Shown here: positions 13,101 to 23,707 of the stretch, piece by piece
Position numbering within the stretch: position 1 is the first letter of the stretch
How the letters are laid out: each line of letters begins with the position of its first letter
Source: Thermoascus crustaceus
Taxonomy: Eukaryota > Ascomycota > Eurotiomycetes > Eurotiales > Thermoascaceae
Assembly (NCBI GenBank): GCA_001599835.1
Contig: BCIC01000003.1
Span: 3,288,474 to 3,352,473 of the forward strand
DNA length: 64,000 bases
Direction: 5' to 3'
Program-made: the position numbers and the translations under genes
The notes under the pieces: model-generated
The model's input: only the letters and a program-made list of their open reading frames with translations
Databases searched by the model: none
Told to the model about the DNA's origin: nothing

Positions 13101-14669
13101 TGTGCGCCCTCATGCAAGACGCCTATTCGGGACAGTTCCAGGCACGAAAATTGCGCTGCTCTGCGTTCAGTCCGCCAAAGGACCGGGGCTAAGTGGTCCG
13201 TATGCCTTTTGCCTATTGTTGACCTTGGCCATGAGGATTCCGGGGTTGGAACTTGGCTTCACCCAGCGCGGTGTGAATCCACCGCCTGTCTGCATTTTCT
13301 CGTTGCACCCGACGGTTTAATCACCACGACTAGCAGCGCCTGCCGGGCTTCGAACAGTGGGTGGGATGGGGTGAAGTCGGTAGCCGTCTAGACCTGGGTC
13401 GTTGGATCATCGATCCTGTTTGCAGTTGCAACAACGGGAGGCGCGGCTGCGACCGAGGCGCTCACTTACCTTGGTACCCGACAGGTTCGAACGAGAGGGA
13501 TCCAGGGTTTGCACACGAGTCTTCCACGGCCGGATCTCACCCGTTAATTTACCTTGTGCTCCATTGTCTCAAGCGCGTAGCCGTCGAGGACGAGGCTCAA
13601 CACCAAGACGCTGGCCCTTTTAATCGACGTTCCAAGAGACAGGCAGGAGCCCTGAGCGCGTGCGAGACAGGCGTGCTGGGAGAGCGCTGGACGATCATCC
13701 GAACTCCTCGGGCAGGCGGGTTAGGTAGCCAGTGGAGCTGCAAGCCAAGCACCCACCTCCGTACGCCGTAGTCAGCAGGGTTGGGGCGATGGCCCTTGTA
13801 GGATCAGCTCCAGCAGCAGCGACAACGAAAGGCAGGTATCTGCAAACGATGGCGTCTCCGCAGCAGAGTCCAGGCTGGTCGCTGGGGAAGGCTGTTGCAG
13901 GACAACGTCGCGACGCTCTGGACCGCCATCACTCAGCCCTGGAGCACGACGGAGAGGACTCGACGCGGAGCAGATCTCGTACCTGAGCCAAGAAGCAAGA
14001 GTTTTCGTCATCAGTCCGGAGATGGAGGAGTAGGTAGTTGGGTATCTCTGTAGAACGAGAGCAGACGAGCCGCTGTGCGACGGGGCTGACGCTAGCTGCG
14101 AAGGGAGAGCGGTGGCCGGGCCCACGGCGGCGCCCCTGTCATCTTGTCAAGACTCCGGTCTAGACTCTAGAACGTCGTTGGAAGCTGCAGCGCCCGATCC
14201 GCCCGCCATGCCCTTATACTCCGGCCGCGCTGCTCTGATCAAGATCTTGATCTTCTGTCTCCTCCCCTGTTCTGTTCGTCGGCGGAGCTACTGCATCTGC
14301 TAGGCGTCCCCTCCCGTGTCCCCTCTCTGGTGCAGCTCGTTGCCCCGTCCGTCCTCCCTCTACCTTTTCCTCCTGGCGTCTAGGAGCATCCCTGGTCTGC
14401 TCTATTTTTCCCTCAGCCCGCTGCGCTATACCGCTCTGCTGTTAGCCGGTTCATAGTTTGTGGAGGATCTCCAGCTCCTCACAGACTTGCTATCTACCTC
14501 GAAGCTGCTACTCTTAGCAACGTCCCTTCCGCCAGACTTTCCCTCGAAATCCTACCCACGTGCTGCTGACCTTCTTGCCGCCTGTCGATCAATTAATTGC
14601 GTGAATACTCGCTGCGAACCTCCTGAGGCACCCGTCGAGCTCCGTCTGTGCAGACTCGTTCCCCGACGG

Positions 14670-14753
14670 ATGAGAGAAACTAGCCGGACGAACCCTCTAC
14701 CGCTCTCGATACAGCTGGGAAACAAACTGGATGAACAATCACGATTGCGATGA
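14670..14753 (+). promoter_or_regulatory. uORF overlapping the start of the 642-aa gene
   Basis: An ATG at 14670 opens a 27-codon reading frame that stops at 14751-14753, 23 nt downstream of the main start codon at 14731 and in a different frame. If the transcript begins upstream of 14670, ribosomes initiating here would pass the main start, so the uORF would dampen translation. Transcript start is unknown. Confidence 0.45.
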
Positions 14754-16659
14754 ACAGCAAGAGCGCGTTCCGGTGGTAGGAGATGAGGATGTGATCATGC
14801 GCTCACCGTCGTCTGCGGGATTCGGACCGGAAGCGCGAGCAGAGCCTCGCTCCTCGCGGCAGGGAATCACACCTGCAACAACAGAGAAACGGGAACCGTC
14901 GAAGCACAGAGCATATCTGTCTGCTGTCGGGCCTTTACAGAAGTCCAGGACGTTGCAGGCACAGGACGTGGCCAGCCCATCAGCTCCCCAGCTGAGACGT
15001 CGGGCATCTCAAGGCTCGCTTCAACCTGAACTGTCGTCCATCTCCCGCTTGTTTCCCAGGGGAAATTTTCCCCTGCAGCTTCCATCGTTTGAGAGCCTTG
15101 GTATCGCGACACGGGCACCCAGAGCCCAGTCACGGACCATTTCTGCCACTCCGCAATCTCACATATTCGCATCCACTTCCTTTCCTCGTCGAGTATCTGC
15201 CTCAGCCCCCTCGAGGCCGTATAACACGGCGAAAAGCCTTTCCCGGAATGACTATTCCTCTGGCCTACCCCTGACCCCACCAGAGGACGATGAAAACGTG
15301 GGCTGGAATCCGAATTCTGGAATTCCACTCTTGGAGGCCAACGCCAATCGAGAACCAAAACCGACGGCCCACATGAACGAAGGCCGGAACAGACAGGACA
15401 CTTCGAGTCCAGAGGCTCGGGATGATAGTTGCAACCCTTCAGACAAGCAGTCGACTTGTCGCCCCCCGGATAACGATGGTCTTGGTTCTTCCCGAGGCGA
15501 ACTGCGTGATCAGCGGGGCACAGGTTCTTGGCTGGAGGAGGGAATTGAAGCTGCACGTAAGTTGATAGACATCATCGCACGGATAGATGAGATCTCTGAC
15601 AGTGAAGTAGTCTCCTCTTTACTCGTCTCCAAGACTCGAGGTGAAGCTGTTAAGATTGTCTCCCAAACTCTCCCGTATCCGCGTGCAGCGGACAAATCGG
15701 TAAAATTACCGACACAGAATACCGTATTTTGCTCGGTCGTTCAGAAAATTCAGGAACGTCTCCAACCCGGGCAATCGCCTTATATCAACATCACTCACGC
15801 TGTCCCGGAACAATTTAGCCTCTCGAATCTCCCCACCTCGCCGCCAAGCACTCCGGGTCTTCTTTTTCCAGGGGACGATTACTTCAGCTCTACAGTGTTC
15901 TCTAGTGCGACTCCGGTGCCGGCGTATCATGATTTCCGGGGGCCTATTCAGTCGGCACATTCCCCGGTCCCAATTGTCCCACCACACAGTGTGCATGTTG
16001 CCGTGGTCGAGCGATACTTGCCCCCGTCATCCGCACAAGAGTATAAAGACCTTTTCTCTCCGAACAGACCTTCTGTCCTCGTCGACCGTCTGAAGGAGTT
16101 ATCACCAAATGGGGGCAGTCTGCTGTTTATATATCCGACAAAGAAAGGGGCTATGTCGTTCAAGACCCAGTATCTCGGGCCCATCCTCGATCCTCTCCTC
16201 CGTCAGATGGTCGTGGTTAATGAGTTATCGGCGGATGTGGGTATATTCTTAGGCAAGCTCTCTTCGGTGGCTCAGATGGACGATTTCGAGACGATGAAGA
16301 CGAATATCGACAAGCTGTGCCAGGCCATCAGCACTCCCTCCTCTCGATTCACTCTTGAGAAGGCTGGAAAAGGCAACGCCCATCTAGATCGCAATCTGTG
16401 GACCGAGTGGTATATTCAACAAGAGAGGGCGCGGATGAAAGAAGTGCTCAATGTATATTGGCGGAGTGGCCAACGTCTCCCTGTCAACAAGTCGTTGGCC
16501 CCGGCTAACCGTCTCCTTGCTGACAAAGAAGTCACCTCGGCCATGCTACTGGGTGAGATCCTTGAGGGGATCAAGAAACGTCCCTATGGGGAAGATAGCG
16601 AACCCAAGGCCGGGATTGAGTTGGGTGTTTTTGTTATTCGACGGACTCAGCGGAAGTGA
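14731..16659 (+). CDS. Unknown protein, disordered N-terminus and globular C-terminus
   Basis: Single-exon 642-aa protein. Residues 1-270 are rich in Ser, Pro, Arg and Gln with low-complexity sections (for example GLPLTPPEDDENVGW), as in many fungal regulatory proteins. From about 270 onwards the composition changes to a folded region: an acidic helix (EEGIEAARKLIDIIARIDEI), a hydrophobic strand VHVAVVERYLPP, then VDRLKELSPNGGSLLFIYPT and GAMSFKTQYLGPILDPLLRQM, ending in the basic tail VFVIRRTQRK. No signal peptide or membrane helix is present. I recognise no named domain and infer no function. The first ATG of the frame was used. It overlaps the end of the uORF described separately. Confidence 0.8.
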   Translation: MNNHDCDEQQERVPVVGDEDVIMRSPSSAGFGPEARAEPRSSRQGITPATTEKREPSKHRAYLSAVGPLQKSRTLQAQDVASPSAPQLRRRASQGSLQPELSSISRLFPRGNFPLQLPSFESLGIATRAPRAQSRTISATPQSHIFASTSFPRRVSASAPSRPYNTAKSLSRNDYSSGLPLTPPEDDENVGWNPNSGIPLLEANANREPKPTAHMNEGRNRQDTSSPEARDDSCNPSDKQSTCRPPDNDGLGSSRGELRDQRGTGSWLEEGIEAARKLIDIIARIDEISDSEVVSSLLVSKTRGEAVKIVSQTLPYPRAADKSVKLPTQNTVFCSVVQKIQERLQPGQSPYINITHAVPEQFSLSNLPTSPPSTPGLLFPGDDYFSSTVFSSATPVPAYHDFRGPIQSAHSPVPIVPPHSVHVAVVERYLPPSSAQEYKDLFSPNRPSVLVDRLKELSPNGGSLLFIYPTKKGAMSFKTQYLGPILDPLLRQMVVVNELSADVGIFLGKLSSVAQMDDFETMKTNIDKLCQAISTPSSRFTLEKAGKGNAHLDRNLWTEWYIQQERARMKEVLNVYWRSGQRLPVNKSLAPANRLLADKEVTSAMLLGEILEGIKKRPYGEDSEPKAGIELGVFVIRRTQRK

Positions 16660-17533
16660 ATCGGATGGGATGGGTATCGGAATGGCTTTTCTTTGTCATG
16701 ACAAACGATATGCAACCAAAAAAGGAACACGATGGGTATGGGGGGCGTAATGGGCATATGGGCGTATTTATCCGGCGGGGCTGTACGATTCATACATGCT
16801 GTAACATTGGTTTAATACCCAAGGACGTTTCTTGTAGCATGCGACGGAGAATTGGATATATAATGGAAATTCCCATGTTATTTTGCATCTGCTCTTTTTT
16901 TTTTCAGGAATAGCTACGACCAATTCAAACGCTCTTGCAAGCTCTCTGGGAAAAGCCTAAGTCGTTTTGACCGTTTTTGACGTGAAATCTCTCGCAGCTT
17001 TAAGCACACCGTCACCGCCCAGGTAACTGAACGAAATCATGTGCACAATTCAGCGATGTATTTTACATTGTCATCTAACACAACTACCGGCTCTTTGCAT
17101 GTGACAATAAGTATTGATAGTTCTAAATCGCCTTCACTACTCCGAGTCCTAGGTTTGGAGATAAGTACAGATCAGGCAAGTCGGGGAAACATAACTCCGA
17201 GACCATACCTGTTCGGGCAGAACCAGCCATACAGATGCACCTGCAGCCCATCCATCCTCTCTGCTCTACGGCGACCCAGACGGCCAACCCGTGCTTCTCC
17301 TCTCCTCGCACCCCAGCGTCATCGGCCACAAGATCTCTCCCTTTTCTCTGCTTTCGCATAGGAAGGGAGTGCTTTTATCTGCCTGCTTTCCCCTATGCTT
17401 CACATTATTCAGCCTTCTCCGTGCGTGACAAGGACATCTTAGTACATACTTCTTGAGCGCAAACCATTCTTTATCTACAAGGAAAACCGGCCTCCGTTCC
17501 CTCGCGACTTGCTTCCCAGCCAGTGTGCCAGCC
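16660..17533. other. Intergenic between the 642-aa gene and the Sds3-like gene
   Basis: About 0.9 kb. The first part is 3' flank of the upstream gene. The section at 17230-17530 is pyrimidine-rich (CTCT, CCTT runs) and fits the promoter and leader of the downstream gene. Nothing else recognised. Confidence 0.5.
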
Positions 17534-19202
17534 ATGGCATACTCTCCTGCACCAACTTCGCCCACTTCTGGAGGGGCCGGGCAGGCTCTTCCAGGCGGAT
17601 TACATTCGAGAGGCCGATCGATGAGCCCTCCTAACAACCCTCCTCTCTCGAAACGGGACAAGCGGCGAACCGCGCTGCAGGAGCGCCTGCAGGATCTCAC
17701 GGCGTCGTTCAGTCAGAACCGGGACACCCAATTTCGGCAGCAGCTCCATGCGCTGCAGTGCGATATGACCCTCATCAACAATGCTGATCCCTATGGTCCC
17801 GGTCCGCTCCCTGACTCCGCGGAGGAGATCGCGCGGTTAATTGAAAATACTGTCGGCGGGGGCAAGTACGCCAAGGAGATGTCGAGTATTGCAGGAATGT
17901 GGTATTCTCGCTTCGTCCAGGAAATCAATCAGGTTAAAGAGGATAGAGATGCTGAATTAGCGATGCTGATGGTAAGTCGAACTAATAATAAACCTGGCTT
18001 GTGTTTTTTCCCATCCTTTTTTTCCCTTTTGCCTCTTCTCCGGTCCTGGCACCCGCGGTTTACTTCGGTCAGTGCGCTAACCTTGTTCCGGCCATTGATA
18101 GCATCGGCATCGCGAAAACTTGGATCGATACAAACGCGAATACGCGTTTAGAATACATTTTGCGGAAGAGGAATACAATCACCTGTCGTCGACTCTTCGA
18201 GAGCGTTTGGTGCAAGCCATTTCTGGGAAGAAGGCCCGCTTGATGCGGGAAAAGGAACAACTCGACATTGCGGACACCAACGCTCTCCTCCTCCACCCGA
18301 ATCAATTTAGCATTACGAATCCTGCGAGCCCCGGTGGCATACACAGCAATCGCAAGACCAGACACACGAGGCATCGTGTTGATCTTGAAGAGCTAGGCAA
18401 TGGCATCATGGAGCACTACAACAACAAGAGAAAGAGGAAAGCTGTGGATGATGACATCGGCTCGCCTGTGCGAGACGGTGGCTCAACACCAGCAGAGCGT
18501 GCCAAGGCTCATCTGGCTCAGCAACAACATTCGCACACCTACAACATCCATTCGCTTTTCACCGAGAAGGAGCTCACCACCCACGCGAACAATGCTCACA
18601 TTGCGACCGTGCACTTTTTCTCTACATCCAAGCGTAACGATCAGGCGTCGGGTGCCGCGACCAACGGCAACAACACTGATGCTGAAGAGACTTCCGGCGC
18701 TGGCGACGGCACCGGACAAGAGGACAATGGCACTCCTGCGACCGACATGGTCCGCACCGCCAGCCAAAACTACCACGCGACCCGGTCGACTCGCACACAC
18801 GGCAATGCTGGCCTGAGCGTACTCGGAGAACTCTCCGACAAACCCGCAACTCGACCCAACCTGCCATACCATATCCTTGCCAACTATCACGGACGACCGA
18901 GCGGCAATGCGCCGCCGCTTCCGCCCCTCATGAACGAGGAGATCGACGATGACTGCACCCGCATGGAACGCTTGCAGAGCAAGTCCCCCGGTTGGATTGA
19001 TAGGGGTCTTATCGAGCAGCTCGTCGAACCGGCTCCTGAGGAGATTGACGGGGTGCCGCAGAATCCTGACCGATTCAGCATGCTGCACCCCGACTTCCCT
19101 GTTGAAATGGGCATCCACCTTTATCCACTCAAAGGTGGGAAGAATGGTCACGAGATGTTGTCGACGGGAAACGAACGCAATAAAAGGCAGCGGACGGGTT
19201 AA
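17534..19202 (+). CDS. Sds3-like subunit of an Rpd3-type histone deacetylase complex
   Basis: Predicted nuclear corepressor subunit of the Rpd3L/Sin3 deacetylase complex, from resemblance to the fungal Sds3-like family (Sds3/Dep1). Exons 17534-17971 and 18102-19202 give 512 aa. The 130-bp intron has a GTAAGT donor. The ATG sits in the strong context GCCATGG. After a Ser/Pro-rich leader (1-40) comes the family block starting SKRDKRRTALQERLQDLTASF, an acidic coiled-coil-like region (KFVQE-type FVQEINQVKEDRD, ENLDRYKREYAFRIHFAEEE, LRERLVQAISGKKARLM), then EKEQLDIADTNALLLHPNQFS and the basic SNRKTRHTRHR. The C-terminal half is low-complexity, ending in the basic KRQRTG. Distinguishing Sds3 from Dep1 needs a profile search. 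Confidence 0.8.
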
Positions 19203-20817
19203 ACCGACTGCGAGTAGTGCCTACCCTCTTTGCAGGCGTTTTGCGTACACTTTTGCGCGGGCCTGCCGTGGCGTGGTTTACTGGACTGGGAATGGGAGTA
19301 ATAGGAAGCACGATACAGGCGTTTTGGCTTGACTGATCATCGACCACTCATGCAAGTTTTCGGTTGAGGATTCGCGTAATTTCTCTATGTACTAGGGTAT
19401 TTTCTGTGTTATGTCAGTCAATAGGTTGGTTGAAGATACACGGCGTCTCTGAAGTAGAGGCTGCACTGTATTGTACTTGCATTCTGTGCTTATTATTCAT
19501 CTCATGCGCTGGAGTTAAATACCACAGTCAAAGCTTATGATTTCCTCTGATTTGCTCTCCATGTATACGCATGTACATATCATTTATCAGGACAGACAGC
19601 TTGCCAGTTACATGGATACCTAGGTAGGAATATGTTGCAATAGCGGTCGGTCAATCAAGAATCATGCATTCACCACGGGGTTCCCGCCTTCCATTATGCT
19701 GTAGAGTTATCTCAGCGGCGGGCATTCATTTCACCTCTATCCGGAGTAAAAAAAAACCAGGGATTGATTACTGATCAATTGATTCGTATCTATTCCGGCT
19801 ACTCCGCAGTATGTACTGCGTACTGTAGTTCATAACCCTATCGTTGATAGATACTTCTTCCTTTTTACCATTGGCCAGTCTGCCAAAACATTGGAACAAT
19901 CCGCCCAGACTATGGCATGCTCGATCCCCATGATAAATGGTATCCATGACAGACCGCCTCAAACTCCGAAGGGCAAGTGGGTGAAAATCCCGAGTTTTGC
20001 CCCCCCCCCCCCCCCCCTTCTTCTCCACCACCAATCAGGGACGGGAACGGATGGTGACGTCATCCGTCTTGGTGAATGTTCTGTTTGCTTGTCTAGCTTT
20101 TTCGTGGAGGTTCTTGGTGCTTAGAAATTCTGTTGATTTTTTTTTGTGAGATTCGAAAGGTGTCGAATTATGAAAAAAAAAAACAAGGAACGAATGGAAT
20201 GTATGGGATCGATGCATATGCTGAGATTCTGCGGACGCTGTCGGTACTGCGTTGTTCTGCCGGAGATGGAATTGACAGTAATTGGTTGGCGCGGTCCCCG
20301 GCTAGGAGGGGAGGAACTCGGTTCGGGAAGGAACATGTCAGCTTGATTACAAATTTTCGGGGATATTATAAGCAGGCTTTCTGTGACTTGGTTGCGGATG
20401 ATCCAACGGAGGCGAATTTAGCTAGATGGCTATATATATCAATTAGATCTCGTCGATATCTGCTGTACAGTACATACGTTCTTCGGTGTGAGCTATATAA
20501 TACCGTTTACAGTACACAGGCTGTCTTGTCTTCCTCTCATCTGAGCTGCTTTCAAGATACCCCGCGCTCCATTATTAATCTCAGATTGGTGCTTCTTGGG
20601 TCCCAGGTCTATACAGATTCGGAGAAGTACCTGCGATCTCCAGCTCTCGTCTACTTCTGCGCTGTACCTACATCCGTCTTCCCCGCATCGTCGACTTCGG
20701 GGCCATTGCACGTACAGAGCATACATACGTCCCCATCTATCCGCGTCCTTGACTCCCGATCTTACCTCCATCTCTCTCAAACTCCGCATTTGAATATTTC
20801 ATAAAGAGGTCCTCACC
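19203..20817. other. Intergenic upstream of the AsaB-like gene
   Basis: 1.6 kb with no supportable gene. It contains CGCAGTA/TACTGCG inverted repeat arms (19805-19820), an 18-nt C run (20000-20017), A and T runs (20140-20185) and GTACAGTAC-like motifs (about 20465). A CT-rich leader immediately precedes the next start codon. Confidence 0.5.
20000..20017. repeat. C18 homopolymer
   Basis: Eighteen consecutive C in intergenic DNA. True length may differ from the assembly. Confidence 0.9.
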
Positions 20818-21699
20818 ATGTCTACAACCACCACAACAACCACAACCACCCTCTCCGGCTCCGCGCAGAATGACGCCAACTACGTCCCCCGCGGGCCCGT
20901 CCAGACCGAACTGACCTTTTACGTTCCCCCCGAGGACGGCTCCACGCCCTTCATGTACGTCGAGAAACCGCCCGAGGGCCAACCGGAACGCAACTTCGGC
21001 GAAGCCATCCACAAGGTCCAACTGACCGACATCCGCGGCCACGAATCCGAATACACCCTCGACAAGGACGCCTTCCAGGTCCTCCAGAACGTCCCCACCG
21101 CCACCACCTACGAGACCTTCAACTCGGACGAGGCCGTCGAGAAGGTCTACTACCCGGAGGTCGAGAAGCTCCTGCTCGACAACGTCCCTGGCGCGCACAA
21201 GGTCATCATCTTCGACCACACCATCCGTCGCGAGAACCCCAACGCCAATCGTCAGCCTGTCAACCGCGCGCATGTCGATCAGACCCCCAAGGCGGCGGAG
21301 GCGCGCGTGCGTCTGCATGTTCAGGACCCCAAGGAGGCGGAGGAGCTCCTGAAGGGACGGTATCGCATCATCAATGTCTGGCGGTCCATCAATGGCATCG
21401 TGCAGTCGGCGCCGCTGGCGTTCGCGTCTGCGGAGTCCATTGACGATAACGATCTCGTGGGCATCGAGCACCGCTATCCCACCCGTACCGGGGAGACGAT
21501 GGGTGTGAAGTATAACCCGGGACAGCAGTGGAAGTACTGGTCTGGCATGGATGACGATGAGAGGCTGTTCCTGAAGTGTTCGGACACGGTGGAGGGAGTC
21601 GGGAAGAGGGTCCCGCATTCCGCATTTTCGGATCCCCGGACGCCGGCGGGTGCGAGGCCGAGAGAGAGTATTGAGGTGAGGGCACTTGTGTTTGGTTGA
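20818..21699 (+). CDS. AsaB/GA4-desaturase-like (CmcJ/NvfI-type) oxygenase
   Basis: Intronless 293-aa protein resembling the fungal GA4 desaturase/AsaB family, which includes the Fe(II)/2-oxoglutarate enzyme NvfI and cephalosporin methoxylase-like proteins. Family-type segments seen: TELTFYVPPEDG near the N-terminus, the acidic helix TYETFNSDEAVEKVYYPEVE, IIFDHTIRR, RAHVDQTP, and the Trp-containing RIINVWRSING. A plausible iron triad is His152 and Asp154 in RAHVDQT with His218 in GIEHRYPTR. This is inferred from spacing, not shown. The start follows a Thr run (MSTTTTTTTTTL). No signal peptide is present. Codons are strongly C-ending, and the complement therefore holds a long false frame. Members often act in secondary metabolism, but no backbone enzyme lies nearby, so the substrate is unknown. 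Confidence 0.85.
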   Translation: MSTTTTTTTTTLSGSAQNDANYVPRGPVQTELTFYVPPEDGSTPFMYVEKPPEGQPERNFGEAIHKVQLTDIRGHESEYTLDKDAFQVLQNVPTATTYETFNSDEAVEKVYYPEVEKLLLDNVPGAHKVIIFDHTIRRENPNANRQPVNRAHVDQTPKAAEARVRLHVQDPKEAEELLKGRYRIINVWRSINGIVQSAPLAFASAESIDDNDLVGIEHRYPTRTGETMGVKYNPGQQWKYWSGMDDDERLFLKCSDTVEGVGKRVPHSAFSDPRTPAGARPRESIEVRALVFG

Positions 21700-22240
21700 A
21701 GTAATTAATGATAGGTCATGCCTTTTGGATAAAAAGGGGAGTTTATCATCTCTTTGTTCCTGGGAGAAAGAAGAATGAATGGATCCATGATTCATGATGT
21801 TTGTTATGCATTCTAGGTTGATTAGCGTTGTCAGAGATATATCAAGAAAATACCTATAGTGTTTGAATGGGCTTAAATTAGATTTATTTCTGTCCTCTTG
21901 ATGAAAACTATGTGATTCGGAAACATGCCGCTCTTGTGGCCCTGTGCCTTGTATAACACTATCAAGATTTCACAAAGATAAATGTGATTCTGTCCTATCG
22001 TGATGACCCTCTCAATTGGCACCCAGGGATGGTACATCCGCAATCTTATTCCTATTGCACGTGATAGACACGTTGCTGCCTGCACTAATTTAAAGTCCAG
22101 GTACCTTGCCGTTGAGGCAACTGAGCGAGGCTTTTTACTCGTGCGATCAGGATGAGGGGGTTCTGTTCTGTCCTTTCCCCGCAAAAATCCATGATGTCCG
22201 TCGTGTCAGATCAAGCAAGCTCCCCACCATAGATGTCCTC
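21700..22240. other. Intergenic
   Basis: 3' flank of the AsaB-like gene, AT-rich around 21800-21900, and 5' flank of the broken APH-like gene. Nothing else seen. Confidence 0.45.
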
Positions 22241-23707
22241 ATGGACCACAATATAGACGGTGAATCCGAGGAAGATGAAGACAGGGAACTATTCTCCTCT
22301 GTCATGGCCAGTATACGACTGGACCTCGTCCCCGGATACGCTTCCACTGTTCGAAGGAAAATAAATCACGACAACGAGCATCAGGAACTAGAACCACATC
22401 TACCACTACTGCTAGGTAAGATTGAGTCTACAGTCACCATAGGCTCACCACTCTTCGGCTCCTACCACGTCCTCTTCCCCGTGAGGTTCAGCAACGGCGT
22501 CCGCTGGCTCCTCAAGGTCCCTTCCAATGGCACTCGTGACCGGTTCGACGAGTCCGCTGCTAGAGCTCTACGCTCCGAGGCATTGACGATGAGGCTACTG
22601 TGACGCGATACTACGATCCGCTTACCTGAAGTGTTTGCGTTCGAAGACACGTGCGACAATGATCTCAACTGTTCGTTTATTCTCATGCAGTTTATTCCCA
22701 GGAAGTCGTTGTATGTTTGGTTCGATAAGATTTCACCGAAGGATGTTGTGCAGGCGCGTCGAACGAGAGTTTTGAGAGAAATAGCGGAGGCCACGGTCCA
22801 GTTGGACGAGTTCTCGTTTGAGAAAGGGGGGTTGATTGTTTTTGATGAATATGGCCAGCCTGTTGGGATCGGTCCCTTGCGAGATGTTGATCGTGAAGCC
22901 ATGCTCGACCGCCTATCGACAGGCGACGATACAGATAACACCCCTACATATGTCGAATCGGGTCCTTTTACGGACCCAAAGTCATTCTACACAGCTCCTC
23001 TAGATCGTCGAAGTGAACCCGGTGGCGTTTTCAGCAAAGGCGAGCTCAAGCTTCTTCGGATGTTCATCAGTTGGATTCCAGAACCAGAACCTCTGCACGA
23101 GTACGGGAAGGGAAAGAAGAAGCCATTCGTCCTCGCACTCGGACTTCGATATACAGAATGTCATCGTCACTGAAGACGGTGGATTACAGGCGTTGATCGA
23201 TTGGGACGGCATCTGTGCGGTTCCGCGAAGCCTGGGGAATGAGAGGTACCCGAGCTGGCTGACGCGTGATTGGGACCCGGCTATGTATGGCTGGAAGGAG
23301 GAGATGGAACAAGAGGGCTTCAAGCCGGAAGGCGTTTGGGAAGACTCGAAGCTCGCATTTTACCGTGCGCTCTATGATGGGTTTATGAGGTCATGCCTCC
23401 TTAGCAGACAGGATGTCTGGAATACTGGGACTCGGAGGAATTGGATGAGGGAATGAAACTGACTCGCAACTCCCTTGTCGCCGAGAATCTGTACATCGCA
23501 GCGACGAATTCGCTGTGCACCGTATCGATTATGGATAAGGTATTCGATACGGTTGCAGAGATAGTAGGCAAGGGTAAACAAGAGCCTTCTTCCACGTCTT
23601 CAGCTACAGAAAGGCCAGATGGCTTCGACTTATATGATATCGCGTGTGAACTGGCAAGAGGGACAGCTCGACGAGCGAAGATTGAACCTTCTAAAGACCG
23701 GCTTTGA
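22241..23707 (+). pseudogene. Broken aminoglycoside-phosphotransferase (APH)-like gene
   Basis: The family is the APH/choline-kinase-like phosphotransferases common in fungi. Three reading-frame segments carry one continuous protein-like signal. First, 22241-22603 is in frame from an ATG and includes GVRWLLKVPSNGTRDRF and RALRSEALTMRLL. It ends at an in-frame TGA (22601-22603) where homologues usually continue, and the same frame resumes with LPEVFAFEDT. Second, the frame breaks near 23135, just before the catalytic-loop motif HSDFDIQN (the HxDxxxxN Brenner motif), which lies in another frame together with ALIDWDGICAVPRSLGNERYPSW. Third, the frame changes again near 23410, before EYWDSEELDEG. 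No splice sites of workable size remove these breaks. At least one nonsense and two frameshifts make it probably non-functional. Assembly error cannot be excluded. Confidence 0.75.

Larger units (their letters stand above)
8689..14669. other. Long gene-free stretch (about 6 kb)
   Basis: No supportable gene was found. It contains a CCTA-motif hairpin (9386-9430), other TAGG/CCTA runs (9620-9650, 9830-9845, 10190-10210), a C15T13 homopolymer tract, poly-T runs, and a pyrimidine-rich section at 14230-14460 that is probably the promoter and leader of the next gene. Overlapping open frames at 10390-10930 and 13361-14125 occur on both strands without motifs. They are best explained by higher GC content. 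No transposon coding relic was recognised. Confidence 0.5.

Noticed and set aside
13440..13530. tRNA-like GGTTCGA box
   Set aside because: A TTCGAAC element occurs, but no matching A box or foldable acceptor stem was found.
14867..15556. 229-codon minus-strand open frame
   Set aside because: Lies wholly inside the 642-aa gene, with no motifs or start context.
18483..19151. 222-codon minus-strand open frame
   Set aside because: Antisense to the low-complexity part of the Sds3-like gene.
2931..21699. P450 and AsaB-like gene as one biosynthetic cluster
   Set aside because: About 16 kb apart, with a chromatin gene and gene-poor DNA between and no synthase, transporter or cluster regulator.
20737..21795. 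352-codon minus-strand open frame
   Set aside because: Exact complement of the AsaB-like gene. Its Asp/Val/Arg-rich repetitive composition is the shadow of C-ending codons.
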